The notes below the pieces were generated by a model. It saw only the letters and a list, made by a program, of their open reading frames with translations, did not search any database and was not told where the DNA came from. A stretch of 64,000 nucleotides of DNA, taken from Mactromeris polynyma. Taxonomy: Eukaryota > Mollusca > Bivalvia > Venerida > Mactridae. This document shows positions 13,401 through 34,275 of this stretch, one piece after another; position 1 is the first letter of the stretch; each line of letters begins with the position of its first letter. The stretch spans positions 1,302,001 through 1,366,000 of the forward strand of contig JASFXZ010000008.1 in the NCBI GenBank assembly GCA_032209605.1, given 5' to 3'. The position numbers and the translations under genes were made by a program.

Positions 13401-16400
13401 ACATAATGTACGATGTAGATTGGTAAAAGTACCCATGTATAATTTTCTATAAATCAGTAGAGAAATAAGAACATGCTTTAGGTCCATTCAAATGATGTTA
13501 ACATTGTCAAATTTTGTACTATTTTATTTCATTTCAAATTATGTCTAGTTTATTTGAATATCATCTGTGAGGTAATCATTTGGTGTCTTGTGGTTGAAAT
13601 ATAAAAAGAAAATTTGTCGGAACTACATTTTGTTGCATCAGCTTTTGTTTACCAAAGACCAAATTACACATGCTATACTTTGCTTGCATATGAGGGGTAA
13701 TGTTTTGATGAATGTCAGCTGTTTCTGCTGTTGTGTCATAAATAGAACCTTACATTTGTGATAATATTTTGTTGAATTTACCATATTTTACCTGTGTCTG
13801 GCACATCGCAAAAAGCTGACCTGGTGTGTTTATTTGGTTCGGTAGAAGGGAAAATTTAGAATATTTTTCAATTGCCCAAAAATTGTAAAAATCGTACCAT
13901 AAATTTTGTCTGAATGAAGAAATGATAAATAGTGAAAATGCAACGCATTTTGTTTTAAACCAGACGCACTTATTACGATAAATACAGTACATGTAGTTCA
14001 CACCCACACTGGTAAGAGTGTCAGTCTTACTCTCTCAGAAAGTAGTTTTGTATCGGCATGCATACCTAAGACATTAGCAGACAATTTGGCACAAAATGTT
14101 AAGTAAGTCGCGCTAGTCAAAAATTTGTCTTTGCAGACTCTGCATCCCGACTTGTTAGATCAACAGCAGTTGGCACTATGTTCGATGCTCCATGCTTTTC
14201 CGAATCATGGATGGTGACTTTGTCAATGATGCACATTTAGTATTTGTTAAATTTGCTTGAAATATTTTATGAGAATTAATTAATTTCAGTGCTTTTGTAT
14301 GCATTCTTTTGGTATTGTAGGGAAATGCTGATGATGTTTGGGATGCATTATTGAGAGATGAGGCTGAAGTATCTGCTTCACAAGTACATGACCAGCAACA
14401 TACTCCGAAACAAAAATCTACCAATGATCCAGCACTAGATTCACCTCTACATGACAACACAAGAACAGAATCTGACAGCAACTCACAGAGTAACAGCACA
14501 TCAGGGGTAATTTTTCATTGTATTAAATTTATAAAGGGTTGTTAACTTTTTTGGCAAGATGTCAAAACATGGTAGCCAGATTGGATGAGTAATTGATTTG
14601 ATAAACTTGTTCAATTTTATTGTCAAGCCCACTTGTGCTGTGCTCAACGTATTCCTCACAATGGCCGTTCAGTGTATGTGCGTGCATTTGCCCTTCCATC
14701 TGGATTTGGTTTAAAGATCCGTACCTATAGCTCAAAGGTCAAGATCATACTTTGAGGTCAAAGGTAAAAAATGGGTATAACAGATATCATATGTTCTGCA
14801 TAGCATTAGTATAACCTGACACCCTTCATCTCTAGACAACTGGTGGGCTCGGCATGTTGCCCTTGGGCATTTAGTTATAAAATCTGCTATTTTGAGTTTT
14901 GATTGCGAATGGCTGATTGGCTACCCATTAGCACTAGCCTAGGTTTGTGTTATTTCTTGATATTTCCTGCATAATTGTTTTCCTGATTGATAAAGTATTT
15001 ATTGTAATACAGGGAATGACTCCTGCACAGATTGAAAGAATGGAAAAAAATAAACAGTTGGCTCTTGAAAGACGCTTGAAGAAACTTGGCAAAAACACCC
15101 CAGGTATACTTACAGATTTATCAATTACTGAAATGTTTGTTATGTCAAGCTATGTCTGTTTCATCTTTTGACTCATGGAGATAACTGTGTAAACTTGTCA
15201 GGATTGTTATTGTGTGTTAATACAGTAAAACCTCAATAATAAGACCACCAGAGAGACCCTTGAAAACTTGTCTACTTATTGAAGTGGTCCTAATGTTGAT
15301 GTTGAATAAAGAATCAAACAGTGATAATGGACTGGAAAGTTGTTCTTAATTTTGATGTTGTCCTGTTATTCAGGTGGTCATTATGTGAGGTTCTACTGTA
15401 TGCCACATTTTCTATCATGAGAATATTTGTTTCTACTTACTGTTTGCAATGTTCTTGTACGGTATACACGCAGGGATTTCCTTAGCGCCCCCAATTTGTC
15501 AAACACGAGGGTCCAAGGACCCCTACATGAAAAATCCTAGGGAAAACCCTGTACAAGTAAGTTATGGTTGGCCATAATACAAAGTGTTGCTACGTAACTA
15601 ATCATTTCAGTCAAGCTTCATGCTCATAATGAAAGTGGGATGTTCTCTTTAAAATAAAAAAGACATGTCATAGGTGATGTCACCGACAACTGTCCATAAT
15701 TCACACATTTTGTCCACTCCATCTTTCTGTAAATAACTACCCTAAGAAGTTTACCATTATGAGACAGGGCACAGCTTTAGACCATGTCAGATGGTGACAG
15801 CAAAGGTCAAATGAACAGTTTTTATGTAAAATATGGTTGTTCATATTCTTTGAATAATTATCATAGTTTATTGATCATTTCAGTTTCATATACCGACATT
15901 ACTTAGTAATTCATATTCAATGAAATTATTCTTTGGTAATTGCTTTGAATAATTTGAGATTGATTCGAATTCCATGATTATGACATTCGGGTATACACTA
16001 AATACAATTATTTTACAGGTAAAACCCCATTAGCTTCTCAACAATCTCCAACAGTGGCCCAAAGTCAGGAAGGCTCACAGAGGAGCAGTGATATCCAAGC
16101 AACAAATTTGAACCTTGAGAAAGCAGACAAAGTGGAAATTAACGAAAGCCAAGCCTTGGAGTCTGACCTCACAAATGAACTTGAAAATGCTACAAAACCT
16201 ATTAATATTAATGATGTTAACACTGATGATGCAATGTCTGAAGTGCTAGAAAAGGGTCCAAGCCAGATTAATTTAGTTGACAAATTTGCAAAAAATGCAC
16301 AGGACTGGAACACTGAGGGACATGGAACAAACACAGATGATGTGACAGAATTTGTAGATAATACTGAAGACACTGAAGCAATGGATGTAGACACCAGTGA

Positions 16401-16671
16401 TAAGATTCCGAACAAACCTCAATCAGCAATAAATTCTGAAAGCAATGATGAAATGTCTGACGTTATTGTGAATCAAGATGTGCCGAAACCACAAGCAATA
16501 GATGATAAAATGGAAAGTGAATGTAACACAGCAAATGTTAAAGATACTGAAGAAATGACTGAAGTTATTCCAAATCAGAATGAAGTTGGGGTGGATAAGA
16601 AAAAAAGTACTAATGATGGAAGTGACACTCAAGAAATGTCAGAAGTGATTAAAAATCAGGACAATTCGTGA
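10495..16671 (+). CDS. TIPIN: TIMELESS-interacting protein (TIPIN / Swi3 / Csm3 family), 7 coding exons
   Basis: Tipin partners Timeless at the replication fork and contributes to fork stability and the S-phase checkpoint in the nucleus (family knowledge). Coding exons read by eye: 10495-10621, 11323-11416, 11842-11917, 13135-13371, 14321-14506, 15013-15103, 16019-16671. All have GT..AG introns, frames join without a stop, and the total is 487 aa. The N-terminus is acidic. The Swi3 domain is about residues 70-175 and includes [63 protein letters not shown]. Exon 6 carries a basic helix ([19 protein letters not shown]) matching the conserved C-terminal helix next to the RPA-binding part of vertebrate TIPIN. 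The last exon is an acidic, Asp/Glu/Asn-rich tail that makes the protein longer than human TIPIN (about 300 aa). A pyrimidine-AG at 10470-10477 suggests an upstream noncoding exon. The start ATG at 10495 is the first in frame after that acceptor. Confidence 0.93.
11546..11702. repeat. Relic repeat in TIPIN intron 2
   Basis: A patch of 'ggaaattccagggctcaaag' and 'ggtcatttccagggtcaaat' lies in the intron. It resembles the 'cagggatttccttag..ctagggaaaaccctg' element at 15,472. Decayed; the class is unknown. Confidence 0.35.
12738..13125 (+). repeat. Bivalve-type dispersed repeat in TIPIN intron 3
   Basis: It shares 'gttgtgcacctggggttt' and the 'tctgtccagccgctcg' leader with the 9.2 kb repeat, with a second half-unit ('aagttgtgcatatgacagtt', 'agagttatgggcctt'). 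It ends only a few bases before the acceptor of exon 4, so the 3' splice region lies at its edge. Confidence 0.65.
14625..14880 (+). repeat. Dispersed repeat in TIPIN intron 5
   Basis: 'aggtcaagatcatactttga' and 'ggtcaaaggtaaaaaatggg' followed by 'tagacaactggtgggctcgg' are typical of a dispersed mollusc repeat related in style to the one at 62.3 kb. No ends could be defined. Confidence 0.5.
15223..15398. mobile_element. pogo/Tigger-like MITE in TIPIN intron 6
   Basis: The terminal inverted repeats are 'cagtaaaacctcaataataa' on the left and, on the minus strand, 'cagtagaacctcacataatg' on the right. The element is flanked by TA on both sides (15,221-15,222 and 15,399-15,400), as expected for the Tc1/mariner-pogo superfamily. 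176 bp, noncoding. Related copies: 46,032 and, shorter, 4,161. Confidence 0.85.
15472..15551. repeat. Small imperfect palindromic repeat
   Basis: 'cagggatttccttag' at the left and 'ctagggaaaaccctg' at the right are near reverse complements around 50 bp. Resembles a MITE remnant; no target duplication seen. Confidence 0.5.
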
Positions 16672-18156
16672 TTAAGACTAAAATCTAGCTAGTAAAAAAC
16701 ATTCTTACACTGCACGTGATGTATAGATTGTTTGTGTGTAAATATATACTTGTTAAAAGAGCTAACCTGCCATTTTGTATTTGAAAATGTTCACTAGGCA
16801 TTTTGTATATGAGAATCTTCACTACAATATGACCAAGTGATCGGAACTGATAAATATGACTTAAATCATTTGATCATAGCTTATTGAATTCACAATAAGT
16901 AGATGTATCCAGTAGTTTTTCAGAAACTATGTAAAATAGTCCCGACTGGTTAGCACTTTTGACTTGTATGTATTAATATTTCTGGACTAATGTGTGGCAC
17001 AGATTATGAACGATACATTGTGCAATTCTCTCATTGAACTACAGATTGTCGGCTAATGTCAAGTAAAAAATATTTATTTCATCTTAAAGAACCAATTTAT
17101 TTGCTATCAAACATTCTCGGTTGATCATAAATGTATCCAGTAAGGGTCGCACAGTGGTAGTTAAGACCTGATTATTACTATGTGTTCAGTTTTCATCTCC
17201 GTTTGTGTTGTGCCGCTTTATATATTTTAAAGCTAAAGTTTGACGTCACTGAGACATGTAATGATACCCGTGTATTGAGGCATGACGTCACCACTGCTTG
17301 ATGGCGAGGGTTGCTGGTATCGTTGGTAATTTGTTGTGAGTTATGTAAATTAGTACATTTGTGTTCATATAAACTTAAAAACAAGCCCATGGCATGTTTT
17401 TATAAGTTTAAGGAAACTTGTTTTATAAATAACAAATAATATATTCAGTCGTCCCATGTAAACATAATCAACCGTGAGCGCAAAAGATAAAGTAATACTG
17501 TATGTATCTTGTGTTGCTATATTATGTGATTTAGTTACAGAAATATATTATCGATCATTTTCTGCTCTCTTTTATGTGTTTATTTGAAGATGAAAATGGA
17601 AGAGTTATAGTGTAACTTATACTCTAGTACGATGTTTTATGAAATGGAATTAAGGAGTGTATTGTCTTTTGTTAACATTATTCATAAATATAAATTATAG
17701 TAAAAGTGGTTTTATTATCCATAAAAGAGAAGTATCATAGAGAAACGCCTTGATGACCAGGTATATGGAATAACTTACCCTATGTCTACATAAAATATTA
17801 ACTAGTCGATCAATTCAACAATGATATTGTTGTGTCTGAATTAAGTGAAGACATTTTGTAAAAACATTACCAGTGATGAAAGTCATTTGTTTGCCCTGTA
17901 ATATATACTACAGAAGGGATAAAGGGAGAGAACTTGTGACGATCTCCTATGATCCAAACTATACAAATGGTGGAACAATGTAATTTATATTGTTTTTTTG
18001 TAATAAATATGCATCTGAAATGTTGAAATAAGTCGCGATGCCGCACTTAACTTGTCAGAACCCTCTTTCACGAGTAGCTGAAGACAAGTTCTTTTGACTT
18101 GGTGTGTAACATATTGTGCATGAAAAGTAATTCTCGGTCAGAACGCAAGTGTGAAT

Positions 18157-18334
18157 ATACAGTGCAATCTCTCCAGAGCAACACCCTTTGGGAGATGCAA
18201 ATTTTCGACTGCTGTTAAAAGATTGGTGCTCAAGAGAGGTTAAATCCGTAGTATTTGTTTTCTACGAGAAGAATGATAATGTTGAAGTGAGGATGCCCAA
18301 GAGAGGGTCGCTCTGGAACAGGGTGCATTGTACA
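18157..18334. mobile_element. Nonautonomous DNA element, same family as 5,355 and 29,039
   Basis: The left end 'acagtgcaatctctccagag' and the right end (minus strand 'tgtacaatgcaccctgttcc') form imperfect terminal inverted repeats. The body includes 'gagaggttaaatccgtagta' and 'gagaagaatgataatgttga', the unexpanded equivalent of the 72-bp unit at 5.4 kb. Confidence 0.7.
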
Positions 18335-18669
18335 TCATATATATTGTTATTGCAAAAACATGAACCATACACCATTCATCAGATCTAGGATAAACATAAT
18401 ACTTCTTAAATCCATTAAAAGATCCAAGTGGTCTCAACACAACCCTGATCACAAACAGAAGTTTTGTTCCGATTAACGCCTCTTAGCCTGTTGCAAAAAT
18501 ATGCCAATGTAATTTCCAGCAAGGGCATAAATATATAACTTGCAATTGGCAAGAGGACAAGGCCAATTTAAGAATTAGGGAGACATAAATCTTGAAAACC
18601 TCTTTGAAGTGGTATGTTGGAGATGATGCTGTTGTTGACAGTCCTCAGCAGTTACGTATGGCAATCGGA

Positions 18670-18790
18670 TAGCCTGATCAGTGTTCCTGTGATACCATCA
18701 AGTACACATTCTTACCCAAGCAACTGACAATGTTCACAAGTGTACTGAAGGTGAAGGACGGTGACATAAACTCCGTACATTTTAAAGCGC
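18670..18790 (-). mobile_element. tRNA-derived SINE body, copy 2 (fragment)
   Basis: The minus strand reads 'cattgtcagttgcttgggta' and 'caggaacactgatcaggcta', matching the shared core of the copies at 24.1 and 24.4 kb. The tRNA part is missing here; a matching head fragment lies at 19,003-19,045. Confidence 0.6.
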
Positions 18791-19002
18791 ACAAAACAGA
18801 TTTTCTCTTTTTTTGCCAACAGGGATACTAGAAAAGAATTGTACATTGTAGCATTTAAAGTTAATGCAACATATACGATATATTTCATTGTAGATATTGG
18901 GTATTTTCATATAAAAATGCATCGAAATGCCTTAAAATGATGCTTGACAAACATTTCACAGGATTAAATTGTGTGTTTTTAAATGTACCGAGTATACTTG
19001 CA

Positions 19003-19045
19003 GAGAATCTATGAAGTGCTCTACCAACAGAGCTAACGGAGCAGT
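19003..19045 (-). repeat. tRNA-like head fragment (box A)
   Basis: The minus strand has 'ttagctctgttggtagagca', a clear tRNA D-arm/box A, then loses tRNA similarity. Likely the detached 5' end of SINE copy 2. Confidence 0.5.
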
Positions 19046-19716
19046 CAAAATTTCTTCCGAAGCAATAATAGTAACTATACAGCTTGGACAATAAAGATAT
19101 GAACGTTATAATGAATATACAAGTTTATTCAGGTTAACAGTAACATACTACAATATACTGTACAACATAATACACTCGAGCGTTTCCATGACAAGACCTG
19201 TGTCAGTGACATTGGGTATGACGTCAAGTATTCCCCAATCAAAGTATTGATGTCAAAGACTAAGCTCATTGTCCGAAGATGTTTTGGGGGTTTAATTGTG
19301 ATTTGTATAATTAAACGAACTTGGAAATATTTTGAATTATTGCATAATTTGTTCTTCTATTTGAAGAGCAAAATATGTACATTCTGTCATGACATCATTT
19401 TGTAGCTTACATTGGCACATTGTTCTTACTATTGGAATTGCTATAAAAAATTCGATTTTAATAGTTTTGGTATAAAATGAAAGTTGAAAAATATATCTGT
19501 TAGAAAATGTAAAATCCTGGAAACAGACTTTTGAAGTCACTAATACATGTTTTGCCGTGCCACAGCTCAAATAATATAAAATTACAATAAAAATAGTAGA
19601 AATTTAGTCAGTCTAGTTCGTAAAAATACATATCAAAATAGCATTTTCAACATAAACAGTAAAGATACCTGACAAAATGAAAGTAATACACTTATTGCGT
19701 GGACTGTCAATAAAAA

Positions 19717-19749
19717 CAAAGACCTAAATACCAGGTATTTAGGTCTTTG
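19717..19749. repeat. Perfect 16-bp hairpin with a 1-nt loop
   Basis: 'caaagacctaaatacc' is followed by one A and its exact reverse complement. It lies 1 kb past the PGGT1B stop on the minus strand, so possibly in the 3' UTR or as a bidirectional 3'-end structure. It lacks the poly-T context of a bacterial terminator, which would not apply here anyway. Confidence 0.75.
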
Positions 19750-20714
19750 ATAAAAATGACTAAATGATGAAATAATGCTAGCACAATATAGTAAATTATT
19801 ATGCACGAGAAGATCACTGGGTTGTGTAATATCATAATCTTATGGAACAAACAACATAGGTATGTCGCTTATTAACTAGTACATTCACAGATTAATAATC
19901 TAATAGCAGTATATACCCTTATATGGTTCAGAAAAAAAAATTACCGTTAAAACTTAAATTGAAAAATATATAAAACGCTATAGCACAAAGAGTTGTCCAG
20001 TAACAAAACATTGGTCAATAATATTCCAGAAAAAATCGTTGTTTAATACATGTCTACAAATGGAAATGAAAATAATTCTTCCATATAAGCAATAAATCAT
20101 GGGTATTTAAATTCTACTGCCGATTTAGACAGACATTGATTAACCATTAATATTTTACTATTTTCAAACAAATTTTTGTTCACACAGGATAGGGTTTGTT
20201 TCTGAAAATGGTTTGAAGGCGTTCTATATTCCTAATTCCATTCAATGCTTCATTCAAACAGTTACTTTTAGCAGTATTTCTGAAAACCTGAATATAAGCT
20301 GCTGCCTATTTAACATTTTGGTAAGAACTGGTCACTGATTGTCCAGACCAGGTTAACTCCTGAGAGAAAATGATCTGTAAGAAAATCTAACATCATATTT
20401 AGGTTATCAATATTTTATAAATCACATATCGGCAAATACAGAACAAAGCATAATATCAAATAGTGTCCAAATGGCAGCATCATTTAGTGCAAGTAGTTGG
20501 GCGACTTCTGAGACCAGCTTATTTTCAGGATGTTAAGATTTAAAACAGTAGTTGTAAATGAAGACAAACACAAATGAGAAGACGAAATAAATAGGTAAAT
20601 CAGTGACAAGAACCTCTGCGAAGTAAATCTGCAGCACAGATTGCCATTATATTAAGAAGAAGATCAAGACGAAATTACTCTCCAATTGGAATTTTTAGTC
20701 TTGGACATTAAATC

Positions 20715-29699
<8,985 letters not shown>

Positions 29700-32456
29700 T
29701 TACCGAGAGGAACGCGTCCTAGGTGATGGTGGCGCAGCATTTGCAACAGGAGCAACAGGCGCAACACTCACTGTGGTACCAAACGCCATTTTCATCGCCA
29801 TTCTTTGTCGCTCTTCTTGCAATTTATGTATCTTTCCTTTCAGAATGTCGAGTGATTTTTCAAGTTCTTCCTTTTCTTCTTCGTTTTTCAGGCTCGCTTC
29901 TTGTGCCTTTCTAGCTTTGTCAGCAGTCAGACGCATCTTTCTCATCTGATTGCTGAGAAAACAAAAAGAAATGAAGACATTACTTGGTACAAAATATTTG
30001 AAATATAAAAAGAGAATAAGTTGCTACAGGGAATGCCATTATATAAAACCGATTAATGGATGGCTTTGTTGCTAATGTCTGAGTCTGGTATAATTGACAA
30101 ATTGTATTGGATCGACTGATATCATGACAGCTTAACAAAAATAACTTAATTTCGTTACTTTCCCACAATTGCACACAGGAAAATAATTACAACAATAAGG
30201 CCAGCACATCGTTGTAGCTTTATTCAATTTAAGATCATTTAAGTATATGCTTAAGTTGATGAAAATAATATATTTGCAGTCGCAACACATCGGATACATG
30301 TATTTCAATAACAACACCGAAACATCCCACTCGATTCAATGTTCTTTTGGACATACAATGTACATGACAAAATTGGTTTGCGTACGAGTTCCGGAATATG
30401 TACCTTAATTGGTTCTTAAATTCCTGTAATTTTATTTCTTTCTCTAGAAGCAGTTTCCTTTGTGAATGTATCAAGTCAGGTAAGTCTCCATCTTTGTTTT
30501 CTTCTCCAAGCTTTTCATAACAACTATCAATAACAGATTCCAGTTCGTGTACTCTATCTACCAACAAATAAGCTTCCTTTTCTATCTTTTCAATGCTGAC
30601 GTTTTCCGGCAAAACACCTTTAAGATCCATTTGATCACTTTCATCTAATGACGTGAGCGGAATGACAGACAGAAGCTGTTTGTGAATATGATAAAGTTTG
30701 TTTCCAGGAAGCTTCACGTTGTTAAGGTTGGTATCTATGGTGATGTGACGACACAGGAAGTCCTCCATTGCCTTCTGTTGTGCTGTGTTGAGTCTTGTGG
30801 TTCTAGCAAGTTCTTTAATGTAATCTTTCACAGCTTGTCGTATTTCAGGACTTACGTCAGTATTGGCTAAAACATGCAAAAGCAATTGTTATTTAAAATA
30901 CTCCCATTATCAAGTGTGTTGGGTTTGCAAGTATAAGATAGTTTGAATCTCTACATCTGTTGTATAGAAGAAATACGGAATCGTACAGTGACGAGCATTT
31001 GCACAAGTCGTATACCTACATTATAAAGATGTACGTCGACGAATGGCAAGTATGTAATTCGAATATTCGGTCAACCTTCCAAACATACATACTGACAAAC
31101 GAGAGAGAGCCATCGTAGAATTTCAGTGTAGGGGTTGCACTTTGTAGTTAAGTGGGCGTTTTAATACGGTTTTGACCAAAAAAACGATCTTACTTTTGGG
31201 GATTTCCAATAAAAAGCTAATAGACCCCTTTGCGACAGAGTTGAGATTGAAATTGTCGACGAGCATATGAACTATCCCTTAACAATTCGGCGGCCATTGA
31301 CAGGTTGTACTTTGATGTGTATTAAAGCTTGTATTTCATGTATTCAGACAATAATTTCTGAAAGTATCGTCTACGACATAATCATTTAAAAAATAAGAGC
31401 CTTTTGTATATTTACAATGACAACAATGTGCCTTTTATGAAACATCACTTCGTATGAATTCGACTAAAGATTAGATAACCATTCAAATTTTCTATTGACT
31501 TTGTAGATTACCTCTTACGTAGAAATTGACAAGTTCTAATTCCTTTTCTTTAAAAGTCTGTACTACCCAGGGGTAATCATCCTCTAAACATTCCATGAAT
31601 TTGTTGAAAGCATTTGGGCCTCGTTTTGGTATCATTTCCAACATCCGGGTCATTTGCCTCTCTGGATCTCTATCCGCCTGATGGAAAAAGAAATATAAAA
31701 CTTTTAGAACATTTTCTTACTATAATTTACTTTATTTGCCTATAAAGAAGTGGAACAGAGAACAACACGAAAGGCCGCAATTATTCCCAAGGGTGCAAAA
31801 TGAAATCAATATGGAAAGGAGGCATAGCACAAAATCTTTACGTTTTGGAGGACAACATTGGACAACACGATGATTGAACATGAAGAAAAACTTGGCCACA
31901 CAATTGATAACACCTTTTAAAAAGTCAATATGAATTATATGGACTTAAACCTGTTTGACGGCATACCAACATCGTAGGTAACCGTTATATCGAAAAAAAT
32001 CTCACATTTAAACAAAAAATGACTAAGCTGGTATAGAACATAAAACCTGAATTGAGAAACGTATATGGTGAAGTTTTGATTATTTCATGACAACTGTTTA
32101 CAAGAAATGGGCTATCACACTAAATTTGAATGACACGCATTTGTATTGAGTCTTGTGAGTAAATACTCAATACTGTAATAATAAGCATACAAAGTCCATA
32201 AAATATAAATTAGGACGCACCAGTGAATCTAGTTGCAACTTTTTTGTATTGGTTGTTAGACAGAAATAAGTTATACAGTTTTTTGAGGGTTGTACTAAAA
32301 CTCTCAGTAATATAAACTCACATGTATAATGCCAATCATGGTGTTTGTGAACAGTCCATTCTCTTTCATTCTTGTTAGAAGTCCGTCTTCCATTATTACA
32401 TTTTCCACGATGTATTTCTGTCTTTTCTTCAATAACTCGCGATGCACTTCCTCCAT
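29700..32456 (-). CDS. CARD and coiled-coil protein (caspase-2-like CARD, no protease domain)
   Basis: Four exons on the minus strand: 32456-32322, 31677-31512, 30866-30404, 29952-29700; total 338 aa, frames closed. Residues 1 to about 98 form a death-fold CARD. Its exon-2 half has the motif IPKRGPNAFNKF (residues 61-72), which closely matches the PKRGPQAF motif of caspase-2 and related initiator CARDs. The exon-3 part (101-254) is helical and unassigned, ending in a Glu/Lys/Leu-rich stretch. Exon 4 (255-308) is a charged coiled coil (KNEEEKEELEKSLDILKGKI), followed by a low-complexity Ala/Pro/Val tail ending PPSPRTRSSR. There is no caspase catalytic domain, so it is more likely an adaptor in apoptosis or innate signalling through CARD-CARD contacts (inference). 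The stop codon overlaps a good 5' splice site (CG|GTAAG at 29,700), so a longer spliced form with a further exon cannot be excluded. The ATG at 32454-32456 starts the CARD directly. Confidence 0.85.
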
Positions 32457-33179
32457 GGTATACTTTTTGTCTTCCAAGTATTAAATCACTATGTGTACGG
32501 AAATTGTATTCTTTTATAAATAATATACGACTTTTCTAAAAACACACGCTTGCGATCTGTATGAATTAAATCTTACATTAAATAATTAATTGTTAATGGC
32601 TTTTTGTCGTACCATTGTTGATAAGTTTAAAGTTCCAAAGCCAACCAAAACAGTCGCGTGAATACTTGTTTTTGTCTTTAAAACTATAACTCAAAGTACT
32701 TCACACCCATCTAACATAATGTTGTACATTGTTCGATATTTATCAAATTTTGACGACTATATACTTAATAATACATTATTCGTCTCACTATACTCCTTTA
32801 TCATAGGTATGTAAAAATATTGTTTTGAAGAATGACAATTACCTGGCTGATCAATAGTTAATGACAAAATCTACGGGTGTATTGTTTATCAGCTCCATGT
32901 TTTGTCCTGTGTCTTAATGCCACGTAAGATCAACGCAACTGTATGCATAACGGAGTGTCGGTTTACTGTAACAGGTAAAGTATTAATTGGAGATAATATC
33001 TGTCTGATGATTGACTTACAGGAACTAACAAATATATTATGCCACATATGTTTCAAACCATCCAGTTTGAAGTCCCTATTCATTTTTCGTTCTGATATCT
33101 TTGTTTTGTCGCTCATGTTGACTTTAACGAGGATGGTATCGAATGCAATTAAGATAATGAAAAAAAAAGAAAATGGAGA

Positions 33180-33595
33180 TAATGATGATAATGGAAACGA
33201 TTATAATGATAATAATGATGATAGTGGTGGTGTTGGTGGTGTTGACGATGATAACTGTTGGTGATGATGATAATGATAATAATGGTATTGGTAGTGGTGG
33301 TGTTGGTGGTGTTGACGATGATAACTGTTGGTGATGATGATAATGATAATAATGGTATTGGTAGTGGTGGTGTTGGTGGTGTTGACGATGATAACTGTTG
33401 GTGATGATGATAATGATAATAATGGTGTTGGTAGTGGTAGTGGTGGTGTTGGTGGTGATGACGATGATAAATGTTGGTGATGATGATAATGATAATGATG
33501 GTGTTGGTATTGGTGGTGAGTACGGTGACGAGGAGGATGATAATGGGTGTGGTGGTGGTGATGATGGCGGCGGTGTTGGACAATAACGGTGGTGG
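33180..33595. repeat. GAT/GGT-rich satellite with a 70-bp higher-order unit
   Basis: 'gttgacgatgataactgttg' recurs at 33,241, 33,311 and 33,381, giving a 70-bp unit made of gat, aat and ggt triplets. The right part (33,430-33,590) is less ordered. The plus strand is almost free of C over 400 bp, a strong strand asymmetry. Confidence 0.9.
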
Positions 33596-34129
33596 TGATT
33601 ATAAGGATGAAAGGAGGAGGGTGACTGGAGAAAGTCATGTATACTTTATATAAGGGATAAAACTGTAACTGCTTATTTGTACTACTTACGGAGTTTTCTC
33701 CCTTATTTAGCAAATAACTTTTTCAAACTGCGGACTAGTGTGTAAATCAACTTACAATACGATAAAGTCAAGCCAAGTTTGCTAAATCTATCTGACATGG
33801 GGGAATAGTGATGCATTATTAAAAGAATCACTTAAAAATATAAGTATGTAACTCATCGAAAACTGTTTGTCTTGGCCCGAACGAAGAATAATGCCTTACA
33901 GTTATGTTGTACTAGTATTACTAGAAATTTGAAACAAACTGAGAAATTGAATTCGGTGAACCTACACCGCTGTTCTTATTTAAGTTTGAGCGACCATTTT
34001 TACATGTGTGAGCAGGCAATCACCTCCAACCGTGTACTGAATCTCAGATAGCACCTAAGTTTAATTTAGTCAGTTAATTTTACATAGATTGTGAAAAAAG
34101 TTATTTCAACTTATATTTACCTCTATAGA

Positions 34130-34275
34130 AGACGGCTCCCTGGGATACTAACCAGAAGTCGCACCTAATTTAGGGATTGCGGTGTTCGTGTTCAAATCCC
34201 GCTCAACGCGGCACTCGAACTCACGACCTCTGGACCAGGAGTCAGGCGCACCAGCCCTCGACCATTGCACCATCC
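34130..34275 (-). mobile_element. tRNA-derived SINE (different family)
   Basis: The minus strand has a tRNA-like head with 'caatggtcgagggctggtgc' and box B 'gtgagttcgagtgccgcg', then a short body. The second half contains another box B-like 'gcgggatttgaacacg' read in the opposite sense. Confidence 0.6.

Larger units (their letters stand above)
16672..20714. other. Convergent intergenic region TIPIN / PGGT1B
   Basis: It contains the two 3' UTRs, whose ends I cannot fix. An AATAAA at 18,002-18,007 on the plus strand is one possible signal but is far from the TIPIN stop. Two TGACGTCA octamers occur at 17,241-17,248 and 17,283-17,290. Also here are a MITE (18,157), SINE parts (18,670 and 19,003) and a perfect hairpin (19,717). 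No further gene seen. Confidence 0.5.

Noticed and set aside
29700..32456. Caspase-2 itself
   Set aside because: The CARD is similar, but no large or small protease subunit or catalytic QACRG-type motif can be found in the downstream exons.
32902..33264. 120-codon open frame starting near 32.9 kb
   Set aside because: Ends in the satellite, has no splice or domain evidence and lies in the presumed upstream region of the CARD gene.
33149..33713. His/Ile/Thr-rich frames over the GAT/GGT satellite
   Set aside because: Low-complexity translation of a microsatellite on both strands.
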